A DNA stretch of 64,000 nucleotides, taken from Streptococcus gwangjuense (GTDB taxonomy: Bacteria > Bacillota > Bacilli > Lactobacillales > Streptococcaceae). Shown one piece after another: positions 39,102 to 46,998 of the stretch; position 1 is the stretch's first letter, and the number at the start of each line of letters is the position of its first letter. A program made the translations under genes and the position numbers. The notes under the pieces are model-generated. The model searched no databases and was not told the DNA's origin. It worked only from the letters and a program-made list of their open reading frames with translations. The DNA is taken from positions 682,001-746,000 of the forward strand of contig NZ_CP032621.1 of the NCBI RefSeq assembly GCF_003627155.1, in the 5' to 3' direction.

Positions 39102-39971
39102 GTGGAGAAAATCATTAAAGAAAAAATTTTTTCCTTACTTAGTCAAGAAGAGGAAGTCCTCAGTGTTGAACAACTGGGGGGAATGACCAATCAAAACTAT
39201 TTGGCCAAAACAACAAATAAGCAATACATTGTTAAATTCTTTGGTAAAGGGACAGAAAAACTGATTAATCGTCAAGATGAAAAGTACAATCTTGAACTAC
39301 TAAAAGATTTAGATTTAGATGTAAAAAATTATCTTTTTGATATTGAAGCTGGTATCAAAGTAAATGAGTATATCGAATCTGCTATTACACTTGATTCAAC
39401 GTCAATCAAGACAAAGTTCGATAAAATTGCTCCAATTTTACAAACCATTCATGCTTCTGGTAAGGAATTAAGGGGAGAATTTGCTCCTTTTGAAGAAATC
39501 AAAAAATACGAATCTTTGATTGACGAAAAAATCCCTTATGCTAACTATGAAGCAGTTAGAGAAGAAGTCTTCTCCTTAGAGAAAAGACTGGCTGCCTTAG
39601 GTGTTGACAGAAAATCTTGTCATATCGATTTGGTGCCTGAAAACTTTATAGAATCACCTCAAGGACGACTTTATCTGATTGACTGGGAATATTCATCAAT
39701 GAACGATCCAATGTGGGATTTGGCCGCCCTCTTTTTAGAGTCTGAATTCACTCGTCAAGAGGAAGAAGCCTTCTTATCTCACTATGAGAGTGAGCAAACA
39801 CCTGTCTCTCGTGAAAAGATTGCCATTTATAAAATTTTACAAGATGCTATTTGGAGTTTATGGACAGTCTACAAAGAAGAGCAAGGTGCAGATTTTGGTG
39901 ACTATGGTGTGAGTCGTTACCAAAGAGCTGTTAAAGGTCTGGCTAATTATGGAGGTTCTGATGAAAAATAA
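39102..39971 (+). CDS. licA: LicA choline kinase
   Basis: This enzyme phosphorylates choline taken up by LicB, the first step in decorating teichoic acids with phosphocholine. The 289-residue protein has the APH/choline-kinase fold with HIDLVPENF (Brenner-type catalytic loop) and LIDWEYSSMNDPMWDLA (metal-binding Asp). The start is a GTG with GGAGG 5 bases upstream. Its end overlaps licB by 11 bases. Confidence 0.93.
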   Translation: MEKIIKEKIFSLLSQEEEVLSVEQLGGMTNQNYLAKTTNKQYIVKFFGKGTEKLINRQDEKYNLELLKDLDLDVKNYLFDIEAGIKVNEYIESAITLDSTSIKTKFDKIAPILQTIHASGKELRGEFAPFEEIKKYESLIDEKIPYANYEAVREEVFSLEKRLAALGVDRKSCHIDLVPENFIESPQGRLYLIDWEYSSMNDPMWDLAALFLESEFTRQEEEAFLSHYESEQTPVSREKIAIYKILQDAIWSLWTVYKEEQGADFGDYGVSRYQRAVKGLANYGGSDEK

Positions 39972-40839
39972 AAATGGAGTTTCTTTTGGTCTACTCTCAG
40001 GTATTTTCTGGGGTTTAGGTCTAACAATTAGTGCTTACATCTTTTCAATTTTTACAGATTTGTCGCCCTTTGTGGTGGCCGCTGCTCACGATTTCTTGAG
40101 TATCTTTATCCTACTAGCTTTTCTCTTGGTAAAAGAAGGAAAAGTTCGTCTCTCAATTTTCTTAAATATTCGCAATGTGAGTGTGATCATCGGAGCCTTG
40201 CTAGCAGGCCCTATCGGTATGCAGGCCAATCTTTATGCAGTTAAGTATATCGGAAGTTCTTTAGCTTCATCTGTATCCGCTATCTATCCTGCTATTTCAG
40301 TTTTATTGGCTTTCTTCTTTTTGAAGCATAAGATTTCGAAAAATACTGTGTTTGGGATTGTCTTGATTATTGGAGGGATAATTGCTCAGACCTATAAGGT
40401 TGAACAGGTTAATTCTTTCTATATTGGAATTCTCTGTGCTTTGGTTTGTGCTATTGCATGGGGAAGTGAGAGTGTTCTTAGCTCTTTTGCCATGGAAAGT
40501 GAATTGAGTGAAATCGAAGCCCTCTTAATTCGTCAAGTGACTTCATTCTTGTCCTATCTTGTGATTGTGCTCTTCTCTCATCAGTCATTTTCAGAAGTGG
40601 CCAATGGACAATTGTTAGGTCTTATGATTGTCTTTGTAGCCTTTGATATGATTTCTTACTTGGCTTATTATATCGCTATCAATCGCTTGCAACCAGCCAA
40701 GGCTACAGGATTGAACGTGAGTTATGTAGTTTGGACAGTCTTGTTTGCAGTTGTTTTCTTGGGTGCACCGCTAGATATGCTGACCATTATTACTTCACTT
40801 GTCGTCATTGCTGGAGTTTATATTATTATTAAAGAATAA
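39961..40839 (+). CDS. licB: LicB choline permease (DMT/EamA family)
   Basis: This 292-residue protein has ten hydrophobic helices in two EamA repeats. LicB imports choline, which mitis-group teichoic acids require. The ATG at 39961 directly follows GGAGGTTCTG inside licA, and an ATG four codons earlier is less well spaced. The overlap with licA suggests coupled translation. Confidence 0.92.
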   Translation: MKNKNGVSFGLLSGIFWGLGLTISAYIFSIFTDLSPFVVAAAHDFLSIFILLAFLLVKEGKVRLSIFLNIRNVSVIIGALLAGPIGMQANLYAVKYIGSSLASSVSAIYPAISVLLAFFFLKHKISKNTVFGIVLIIGGIIAQTYKVEQVNSFYIGILCALVCAIAWGSESVLSSFAMESELSEIEALLIRQVTSFLSYLVIVLFSHQSFSEVANGQLLGLMIVFVAFDMISYLAYYIAINRLQPAKATGLNVSYVVWTVLFAVVFLGAPLDMLTIITSLVVIAGVYIIIKE

Positions 40840-40850
40840 AGGAGATTCGT

Positions 40851-41540
40851 GTGAAAGCCATCATTTTAGCAGCGGGATTGGGAACTCGCTTGCGTCCTAT
40901 GACTGAAAATACCCCTAAAGCCTTGGTTCAAGTTAATCAAAAACCCTTGATTGAATACCAAATTGAGTTTTTAAAAGAAAAAGGAATCAATGACATCATC
41001 ATCATTGTTGGTTACCTTAAAGAACAATTCGATTACTTGAAAGAAAAATATGGTGTTCACCTCGTCTTCAATGATAAATACGCTGACTACAATAACTTTT
41101 ATTCTCTCTATCTTGTAAAAGAAGAATTGGCCAACAGTTATGTTATTGATGCCGATAATTATCTCTTTAAAAATATGTTCCGCAATGATTTGACTCGTTC
41201 GACTTATTTTAGTGTCTATCGTGAAGATTGTACCAACGAATGGTTCTTGGTCTATGGAGATGACTACAAGGTTCAAGACATTATTGTTGATAGCAAGGCA
41301 GGTCGCATTCTTAGTGGTGTATCCTTCTGGGATGCTCCAACAGCAGAAAAAATTGTTAGCTTTATTGACAAGGCCTATGCAAGTGGTGAATTTGTTGATC
41401 TCTACTGGGACAATATGGTTAAGGATAATATCAAAGAGCTAGATGTCTATGTTGAAGAATTAGAAGGCAATAGCATCTATGAAATCGATAGTGTCCAAGA
41501 CTATCATAAATTAGAAGAAATTCTTAAAAACGAAAATTAA
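40851..41540 (+). CDS. licC: LicC CTP:phosphocholine cytidylyltransferase
   Basis: LicC converts phosphocholine and CTP to CDP-choline, the donor for LicD transferases. The 229-residue nucleotidyltransferase has the signature ILAAGLGTRLRPMTENTPKALV (residues 4-25) and the acidic VIDADNYLF metal site. The start is GTG with AGGAGA upstream. It is the last gene of lic1; a terminator follows. Confidence 0.94.
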   Translation: MKAIILAAGLGTRLRPMTENTPKALVQVNQKPLIEYQIEFLKEKGINDIIIIVGYLKEQFDYLKEKYGVHLVFNDKYADYNNFYSLYLVKEELANSYVIDADNYLFKNMFRNDLTRSTYFSVYREDCTNEWFLVYGDDYKVQDIIVDSKAGRILSGVSFWDAPTAEKIVSFIDKAYASGEFVDLYWDNMVKDNIKELDVYVEELEGNSIYEIDSVQDYHKLEEILKNEN

Positions 41541-41547
41541 AAATTCC

Positions 41548-41580
41548 AACATCTGGCTAAAATAGTCGGATGTTTTTTTG
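41548..41580 (+). terminator. terminator after licC
   Basis: The 12-bp stem AACATCTGGCTA / TAGTCGGATGTT (two G-U pairs) has a loop of only three A's and is followed by seven T's. Confidence 0.88.
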
Positions 41581-41586
41581 ATTTTT

Positions 41587-41594
41587 TACGAATA
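41587..41594 (+). promoter_or_regulatory. cin-box (ComX/SigX promoter) of dprA
   Basis: TACGAATA is the consensus late-competence promoter element of streptococci. It lies 33 bases before the dprA start. dprA is a known member of the late competence regulon. Confidence 0.9.
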
Positions 41595-41627
41595 AATAGA
41601 TGAGTAGAAAAAGAAATGGAGATATTT

Positions 41628-42476
41628 ATGAAAATAACAAATTATGAAATCTATAAGTTAAAAAAATCAGGTTTGACCAATCAACAGATTTTGAAAGTCC
41701 TAGAATACGGTGAAAATGTCGATCAGGAGCTTTTGTTGGGTGATATTGCAGATATATCAGGTTGCCGAAATCCAGCTGTTTTTATGGAACGTTATTTTCA
41801 GATAGACGATGCGCATTTGGAAAAGGAGTTTCAAAAATTTCCATCTTTCTCTATTTTAGATGACTGTTACCCTTGGGATTTGAGTGAAATTTATGATGCG
41901 CCTGTACTTTTATTTTACAAGGGAAATCTGGATCTCTTGAAATTCCCTAAGGTAGCAGTTGTCGGTAGTCGTGCTTGTAGCAAACAGGGAGCTAAGTCAG
42001 TTGAAAAAGTCATTCAAGGATTGGAAAATGAACTGGTTATCGTCAGTGGATTAGCCAAGGGAATAGACACAGCAGCCCATATGGCAGCTCTTCAAAATGG
42101 CGGAAAAACCATTGCAGTGATTGGAACAGGACTGGATGTGTTTTATCCTAAAGCCAATAAACGCTTGCAAAACTACATCGGCAATGACCATCTGGTTCTC
42201 AGTGAATATGGACCTGGCGAACAACCTCTGAAATTTCATTTTCCTGCCCGTAATCGCATCATTGCTGGACTTTGCCGTGGTGTGATTGTAGCAGAGGCCA
42301 AGATGCGCTCAGGTAGTCTCATTACCTGTGAGCGAGCAATGGAAGAAGGACGCGATGTCTTTGCTATTCCTGGTAGCATTTTAGATGGACTATCAGACGG
42401 TTGCCATCATTTGATTCAAGAAGGGGCAAAATTGGTTACAAGTGGGAAGGATGTTCTTGCGGAATTTGAATTTTAA
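41628..42476 (+). CDS. dprA: DprA, DNA-processing protein for transformation
   Basis: DprA loads RecA onto incoming single-stranded DNA and, in pneumococcus, shuts off competence by binding ComE. The 282-residue length equals pneumococcal DprA. An N-terminal SAM-like domain precedes the extended Rossmann fold with VAVVGSRACSKQGAKS (about residues 109-124), SGLAKGIDTAAHMAAL and FPARNRIIAGLCRGVIVAEA. The ATG at 41628 follows GGAG. Its stop codon abuts a RUP element. Confidence 0.95.
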   Translation: MKITNYEIYKLKKSGLTNQQILKVLEYGENVDQELLLGDIADISGCRNPAVFMERYFQIDDAHLEKEFQKFPSFSILDDCYPWDLSEIYDAPVLLFYKGNLDLLKFPKVAVVGSRACSKQGAKSVEKVIQGLENELVIVSGLAKGIDTAAHMAALQNGGKTIAVIGTGLDVFYPKANKRLQNYIGNDHLVLSEYGPGEQPLKFHFPARNRIIAGLCRGVIVAEAKMRSGSLITCERAMEEGRDVFAIPGSILDGLSDGCHHLIQEGAKLVTSGKDVLAEFEF

Positions 42477-42590
42477 TACTCTTCGAAAATCTCTTCAAAC
42501 CACGTCAGCTTCCATCTGCAACCTCAAAACAGTGTTTTGAGCAACCTGCGGCTAGCTTCCTAGTTTGCTCTTTGATTTTCATTGAGTATA
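42476..42590. repeat. RUP element (small IS-derived repeat)
   Basis: This 115-base element has imperfect terminal inverted repeats (ATACTCTTCGAAAATC at the left; ATACTCAATGAAAATC read from the right end) flanked by TA. It includes the segment GCGGCTAGCTTCCTAGTTTG familiar from pneumococcal RUP units. An internal palindrome CTCAAAACAGTGTTTTGAG lies near 42524-42542. RUPs are thought to be mobilised by IS630-type transposase; none is encoded here. It inserted exactly at the dprA stop. A further stem (AGAAGAAAGT with ACTTTTCTTCT, 42591-42627) may terminate dprA. Confidence 0.85.
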
Positions 42591-42643
42591 AGAAGAAAGT
42601 CCGCTTACTAGACAAACTTTTCTTCTATTATAGTAGCTAAGTC

Positions 42644-42681
42644 TTGACAGGGTTCAAAAAATGGTTTACACTTTATAAAGT
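42644..42681 (+). promoter_or_regulatory. topA promoter with overlapping palindrome
   Basis: TTGACA (42644-42649), a 17-base spacer and TACACT (42667-42672) form a good promoter. A perfect 12-base palindrome ACTTTATAAAGT (42670-42681) overlaps the -10 and the start region. It may be an operator or a supercoiling-sensitive AT-rich discriminator; this cannot be decided here. Confidence 0.75.
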
Positions 42682-42707
42682 TTATTACTTTGAAAAGGTG
42701 TGATACT

Positions 42708-44795
42708 GTGGCTACGGCAACAAAAAAGAAAAAATCAACAGTTAAAAAAAATCTAGTAATCGTGGAGTCGCCTGCTAAGGCCAAGACGATTGAAAAATAT
42801 CTCGGCAGAAACTACAAGGTTTTAGCCAGCGTCGGCCATATCCGTGATTTGAAGAAATCTAGTATGTCCGTCGATATTGAAAATAATTATGAACCGCAAT
42901 ATATCAATATCCGAGGAAAAGGTCCTCTTATCAATGACTTGAAAAAAGAAGCTAAAAAAGCTAATAAAGTCTTTCTGGCGAGTGACCCGGACCGTGAAGG
43001 AGAAGCGATTTCTTGGCATTTGGCCCATATTCTCAACTTGGATGAAAATGATGCCAACCGTGTGGTCTTCAATGAAATCACCAAGGATGCAGTCAAAAAT
43101 GCATTTAAAGAACCTCGCAAGATTGATATGGACTTGGTCGATGCCCAACAGGCTCGTCGTGTCTTAGACCGCTTGGTAGGTTATTCGATTTCGCCTATTT
43201 TGTGGAAAAAGGTCAAGAAGGGCTTATCAGCAGGGCGCGTACAGTCCATTGCCCTTAAACTCATCATTGACCGTGAGAATGAAATTAATGCCTTCCAACC
43301 AGAAGAATATTGGACAATTGATGCTGTCTTTAAAAAGGGAACCAAGCAATTCCAGGCTTCCTTCTATGGAGTGGATGGTAAAAAGCTGAAACTGACTAGT
43401 AATGATGAGGTCAAGGAAGTCTTGTCTCGTCTGACTAGCAAAGATTTTTCAGTGGATCAGGTAGATAAGAAAGAGCGCAAACGCAATGCTCCTTTACCCT
43501 ATACCACTTCATCTATGCAGATGGATGCTGCTAATAAAATCAATTTCCGTACTCGAAAGACCATGATGGTTGCGCAACAGCTTTATGAAGGAATTAATAT
43601 TGGTTCTGGTGTTCAAGGTTTAATCACCTATATGCGTACCGATTCGACTCGTATCAGTCCAGTGGCGCAAAATGAGGCAGCAAACTTCATTACGGACCGT
43701 TTTGGTAGCAAGTATTCTAAGCATGGTAGCAAGGTCAAAAATGCATCAGGAGCTCAGGATGCCCATGAGGCTATTCGCCCGTCTAGTGTCTTTAATACAC
43801 CTGAAAGTATTGCTAAGTATCTGGACAAGGATCAGCTCAAGCTTTATACTCTTATTTGGAATCGTTTTGTAGCGAGTCAGATGACAGCTGCTGTCTTTGA
43901 TACTATGGCTGTTAAATTGTCTCAAAATGGGGTTCAATTTGCTGCTAATGGTAGTCAGGTTAAGTTTGATGGTTATCTTGCCATTTACAATGATTCTGAC
44001 AAGAATAAGATGTTACCAGACATGGCTGTTGGAGATGTGGTTAAGCAGGTCAATAGCAAACCAGAGCAACATTTCACTCAACCGCCTGCTCGTTATTCTG
44101 AAGCGACATTGATCAAGACCTTGGAGGAAAATGGGGTTGGCCGTCCGTCAACTTACGCACCAACCATTGAAACCATTCAGAAACGTTATTATGTTCGCCT
44201 TGCAGCCAAACGCTTTGAACCGACAGAGTTGGGAGAAATTGTTAACAAGCTCATCGTTGAATATTTCCCGGATATTGTAAACGTGACCTTCACAGCTGAA
44301 ATGGAAGGCAAGCTTGATGACGTCGAAATTGGAAAAGAGCAGTGGCAACGTGTCATTGATGCCTTTTACAAACCATTCTCTAAGGAAGTCGCCAAGGCTG
44401 AAGAAGAAATGGAGAAAATCCAGATCAAGGATGAACCAGCTGGATTTAATTGTGAAGTGTGTGGCAGTCCAATGGTCATTAAACTTGGTCGTTTTGGTAA
44501 GTTCTACGCTTGTAGCAATTTCCCAGATTGCCGTCATACCCAAGCAATCGTGAAAGAAATCGGTGTTGAGTGTCCAAGTTGTCATCAGGGACAAATTATT
44601 GAACGTAAAACCAAACGTAATCGCCTCTTCTATGGTTGCAATCGCTATCCAGAATGTGAATTTACCTCTTGGGACAAGCCTGTTGGTCGTGACTGTCCAA
44701 AATGTGGTAACTTCCTCATGGAGAAAAAAGTCCGTGGTGGTGGCAAGCAGGTTGTTTGTAGCAAGGGTGACTACGAAGAAGAAAAGATTAAATAA
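42708..44795 (+). CDS. topA: DNA topoisomerase I
   Basis: This type IA topoisomerase relaxes negative supercoils. The 695-residue protein has TOPRIM motifs [15 protein letters not shown] (about residues 18-32) and SDPDREGEA, and the active-site Tyr in MRTDSTRIS. Three C-terminal zinc-ribbon modules follow. The first two have four Cys; the third (CPKCGNFL ... [10 protein letters not shown]) has only three. I use the GTG at 42708 (MATATKKKK), preceded by AAAGGTG, because this start gives the pneumococcal length. Confidence 0.96.
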   Translation: MATATKKKKSTVKKNLVIVESPAKAKTIEKYLGRNYKVLASVGHIRDLKKSSMSVDIENNYEPQYINIRGKGPLINDLKKEAKKANKVFLASDPDREGEAISWHLAHILNLDENDANRVVFNEITKDAVKNAFKEPRKIDMDLVDAQQARRVLDRLVGYSISPILWKKVKKGLSAGRVQSIALKLIIDRENEINAFQPEEYWTIDAVFKKGTKQFQASFYGVDGKKLKLTSNDEVKEVLSRLTSKDFSVDQVDKKERKRNAPLPYTTSSMQMDAANKINFRTRKTMMVAQQLYEGINIGSGVQGLITYMRTDSTRISPVAQNEAANFITDRFGSKYSKHGSKVKNASGAQDAHEAIRPSSVFNTPESIAKYLDKDQLKLYTLIWNRFVASQMTAAVFDTMAVKLSQNGVQFAANGSQVKFDGYLAIYNDSDKNKMLPDMAVGDVVKQVNSKPEQHFTQPPARYSEATLIKTLEENGVGRPSTYAPTIETIQKRYYVRLAAKRFEPTELGEIVNKLIVEYFPDIVNVTFTAEMEGKLDDVEIGKEQWQRVIDAFYKPFSKEVAKAEEEMEKIQIKDEPAGFNCEVCGSPMVIKLGRFGKFYACSNFPDCRHTQAIVKEIGVECPSCHQGQIIERKTKRNRLFYGCNRYPECEFTSWDKPVGRDCPKCGNFLMEKKVRGGGKQVVCSKGDYEEEKIK

Positions 44796-44799
44796 GAAG

Positions 44800-44832
44800 A
44801 GAGTCCTGAAAGTGAATTTCAGGCTCTTTTTG
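44800..44832 (+). terminator. terminator after topA
   Basis: AGAGTCCTGAAA pairs with TTTCAGGCTCT (one bulge), followed by T's, just after the topA stop. Confidence 0.8.
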
Positions 44833-44900
44833 GTTAGAACTTGACAAAATTCATCATTGTATGCGAAACTAGAAGAAGATTATTTTAACTAGGAGAAGTT

Positions 44901-45260
44901 ATGCGTTTTATCTATCTGATCATTGGTTTTTTATCACTAGCCTTGGCTATTGTTGGGGTTGTTTTACCCTTGTTGCCGACAACGCCTTTCCTTTTGTTGT
45001 CTATTGCTTGTTTCTCTAGAAGTTCCAAGCGTTTCGAAGATTGGCTTTATCATACTAAGCTCTATCAAGCATATGTAGCTGATTTTCGTGAGACTAAGTC
45101 TATTGCGCGTGAACGTAAGAAAAAAATTATCGTATCTATCTACATCTTGATGGGAATTTCCATTTATTTTGCTCCTCTCTTACCTGTCAAAATTGGTCTA
45201 GGAGTCTTGACCATCTTTATCACCTATTACCTATTTAAAGTCATTCCAGACAAAGAATAG
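44901..45260 (+). CDS. DUF454 family (YbaN-like) inner membrane protein
   Basis: This 119-residue protein has the DUF454 pattern: LSLALAIVGVVLPLLPTTPFLLLSIACFSRSS near the N-terminus, a short soluble stretch FEDWLYHTKLYQAYVADFRETKSI, then two more membrane segments. The function of the family is unknown. AGGAGAAG precedes the ATG. It stands alone between topA and cutC. Confidence 0.88.
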   Translation: MRFIYLIIGFLSLALAIVGVVLPLLPTTPFLLLSIACFSRSSKRFEDWLYHTKLYQAYVADFRETKSIARERKKKIIVSIYILMGISIYFAPLLPVKIGLGVLTIFITYYLFKVIPDKE

Positions 45261-45314
45261 TTAAAATAGTAGTTATTTGCCTTGATAAAATTGAAAACAT
45301 ATTCACAACAATAT

Positions 45315-45322
45315 GATATAAT
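45315..45322 (+). promoter_or_regulatory. extended -10 promoter of cutC
   Basis: A TG at 45314-45315 followed by A and TATAAT (45317-45322) lies 30 bases before the cutC ATG, with AAGGAG between. Confidence 0.65.
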
Positions 45323-45352
45323 AAATTTAAAGTAATCTTCAAGGAGAATCAA

Positions 45353-45985
45353 ATGATTTACGAATTTTGTGCTGAAAATGTGACCTTGCTTGAAAAAGCG
45401 ATGCAGGCTGGAGCTCGTCGAATCGAACTCTGTGATAATCTAGCAGTGGGAGGAACAACACCAAGCTATGGAGTGACCAAGGCAGCGGTTGAATTGGCAG
45501 CTAACTACGATACAACCATCATGACCATGATTCGTCCACGTGGTGGTGATTTTGTCTATAATGAACTAGAAATTGCTATTATGCTAGAAGACATTCGGTT
45601 GACTGCTCAGGCTGGAAGTCAAGGGGTTGTATTTGGGGCTTTAACTGCTGATAAGAAGTTGGATAAACCTAATCTGGAGAAGTTGATATCTGCATCAAAA
45701 GGAATGGAAATTGTCTTCCACATGGCTTTTGATGAACTAAGTGATGAAGATCAACTGGAAGCTATTGACTGGCTCAGCCAAGCCGGTGTCACTCGTATCC
45801 TAACTCGCGCTGGTGTGTCTGGCGACTCCTTAGAAAAACGTTTTGCTCACTATCACAGAATTTTGGAGCATGCTAAAGGTAAAATTGAAATTCTACCAGG
45901 TGGGGGAATTGACCTTGACAACCGTCAAACCTTTATCAACCAACTGGGAGTGACACAACTACATGGTACTAAGGTTGTCTTTTAA
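45353..45985 (+). CDS. cutC: CutC family protein
   Basis: This 210-residue TIM-barrel CutC protein has conserved ARRIELCDNLAVGGTTPSYG (about residues 21-40), MIRPRGGDFVYN and the C-terminal ILPGGGID. The family is named for copper homeostasis, but a direct copper role is doubtful and the reaction is unknown. The protein is slightly shorter than E. coli CutC, as in other streptococci. Confidence 0.9.
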   Translation: MIYEFCAENVTLLEKAMQAGARRIELCDNLAVGGTTPSYGVTKAAVELAANYDTTIMTMIRPRGGDFVYNELEIAIMLEDIRLTAQAGSQGVVFGALTADKKLDKPNLEKLISASKGMEIVFHMAFDELSDEDQLEAIDWLSQAGVTRILTRAGVSGDSLEKRFAHYHRILEHAKGKIEILPGGGIDLDNRQTFINQLGVTQLHGTKVVF

Positions 45986-45993
45986 AAAATAGA

Positions 45994-46028
45994 AAGGAAC
46001 TGCTAGCTTTGGGTAGCAGTTTTCACTT
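45994..46028 (+). promoter_or_regulatory. Shine-Dalgarno / hairpin / start arrangement of the yjbR-like gene
   Basis: AAAGGA (45993-45998 region) is separated from the ATG at 46029 by a hairpin ACTGCTA / TAGCAGT (45999-46005 with 46014-46020). Folding would reduce the effective spacing to about 8 bases. No Shine-Dalgarno lies between hairpin and ATG. The hairpin plus TTTT could alternatively terminate cutC. Confidence 0.5.
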
Positions 46029-46685
46029 ATGTTTGAAATTTTTAAATCCTATCAATTGAATCAAGAAAAGGCTCATGATTATGGTTTTGTAGAAAATAGT
46101 GGAGTCTGGACCTATAGTTGCCAGATTTTGCAAGGTGACTTTGTCATGACTGTGTCCATCATTACTGATAATGTGAGTTTTCAAGTCTTTGACCAGGAGA
46201 CTGGTGATCTCTATCCTCAAGTCCATATGGAAAGTTTTAAAGGAAGTTTTGTTGCAAGTGTCCGTGAGGCTTGTCTGGAGATTCTTTACCAGATTCGGAA
46301 GGCTTGTTTTGAGGTACAGGATTTTATCTGTCCTCAGACTAAGCGTATCATGGTTCAGGTTCAGGAAAAGTATGGAAATCAGTTGGAGTATTTGTGGGAG
46401 AAATCGCCTGATACAGCAGTGTTAAGACACGAAGGCAATCAAAAGTGGTATGCCGTCTTGATGAAAATTTCTTGGGATAAGTTGGAAAAGGGCAGAGAGG
46501 GGCAAGTGGAAGCAGTCAACCTCAAACATGATCAAGTAGCTGATTTACTTTTAAATAAAGGTATTTATTCAGCTTTTCATATGAACAAACGATACTGGAT
46601 TAGTGTGGCGCTTGATGATACTTTATCAGATGAAGAAGTACTGGAATTGATAGAAAGAAGCTGGAATTTAACCACTAAAAAATGA
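46029..46685 (+). CDS. MmcQ/YjbR family protein
   Basis: This 218-residue protein has a C-terminal MmcQ/YjbR domain (from about residue 100: YGNQLEYLWEKSPDTAVLRHEGNQKWYAVLMKI ... HMNKRYWISVALDD). An N-terminal segment FEIFKSYQLNQEKAHDYGFVENSGVWTYSCQI is shared by streptococcal homologs. A DNA-binding role is suggested for the fold but not established. It follows cutC by 43 bases. Confidence 0.85.
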   Translation: MFEIFKSYQLNQEKAHDYGFVENSGVWTYSCQILQGDFVMTVSIITDNVSFQVFDQETGDLYPQVHMESFKGSFVASVREACLEILYQIRKACFEVQDFICPQTKRIMVQVQEKYGNQLEYLWEKSPDTAVLRHEGNQKWYAVLMKISWDKLEKGREGQVEAVNLKHDQVADLLLNKGIYSAFHMNKRYWISVALDDTLSDEEVLELIERSWNLTTKK

Positions 46686-46740
46686 AATATTTCAAGATTT
46701 TTCAAGAAATTTCAATTAGCAAAATATTCTCTACTGAAGA

Positions 46741-46755
46741 AATTTTCAGAAAATA
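46741..46755 (+). promoter_or_regulatory. CodY box upstream of the leu promoter
   Basis: AATTTTCAGAAAATA matches the CodY consensus AATTTTCWGAAAATT at 14 of 15 positions. It lies 12 bases upstream of the leu -35. CodY represses branched-chain amino acid genes when isoleucine/valine (and in some species GTP) are plentiful. Confidence 0.85.
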
Positions 46756-46767
46756 TTGGATTTTTTC

Positions 46768-46796
46768 TTGACAAGTACTTTTGCCTATGCTAAAAT
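46768..46796 (+). promoter_or_regulatory. leu operon promoter
   Basis: TTGACA (46768-46773), a 17-base spacer and TAAAAT (46791-46796) place transcription start near 46803, ahead of the leader peptide. Confidence 0.85.
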
Positions 46797-46832
46797 ACTA
46801 AACAAGATATCAAACGAAGGAGAAAGTCAAAC

Positions 46833-46886
46833 ATGAAAGCAGCTAAGTTTAATCAATTTGCTTTGTTGTTGAGGTACTCGGGCTAG
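46833..46886 (+). CDS. leu leader peptide
   Basis: A 17-residue peptide MKAAKFNQFALLLRYSG with three consecutive Leu codons (TTG TTG TTG) starts 7 bases after GAAGGAG. Ribosome stalling at the Leu codons when charged tRNA-Leu is scarce would shift the downstream RNA fold. Its position between the leu promoter and an attenuator makes it a clear control peptide. Confidence 0.88.
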   Translation: MKAAKFNQFALLLRYSG

Positions 46887-46972
46887 TGCAAAAAGCATTA
46901 GTCCTGTTTGGCTTACCAAGCGGGAGTGAATCAACATCTCGCTTGGGTTTCTGAGCGAGATGTTTTTTTAAA
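46877..46972 (+). terminator. leu transcription attenuator
   Basis: Three alternative stems are visible. A protector hairpin GGGCTAGTGC / GCATTAGTCC includes the leader stop codon. An antiterminator CCAAGCGGGA (about 46918-46927) pairs with TCTCGCTTGG. The terminator AACATCTCGCT / AGCGAGATGTT is followed by seven T's. The last two share ATCTCGCTT and exclude each other, as attenuation requires. Confidence 0.85.
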
Positions 46973-46998
46973 ACCACATTTGGAAAAGGGGAAATCTT

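Noticed and set aside
42522..42545. The palindrome CTCAAAACAGTGTTTTGAG considered as an independent operator.
   Set aside because: It is part of the RUP element, so its origin is explained without assuming a regulator of topA.
46686..46735. Repeated TTTCAAGA-like motifs after the yjbR gene as a second regulatory box or terminator.
   Set aside because: The pairing is weak and lacks a clean T-run; the CodY box and promoter downstream already explain the region.
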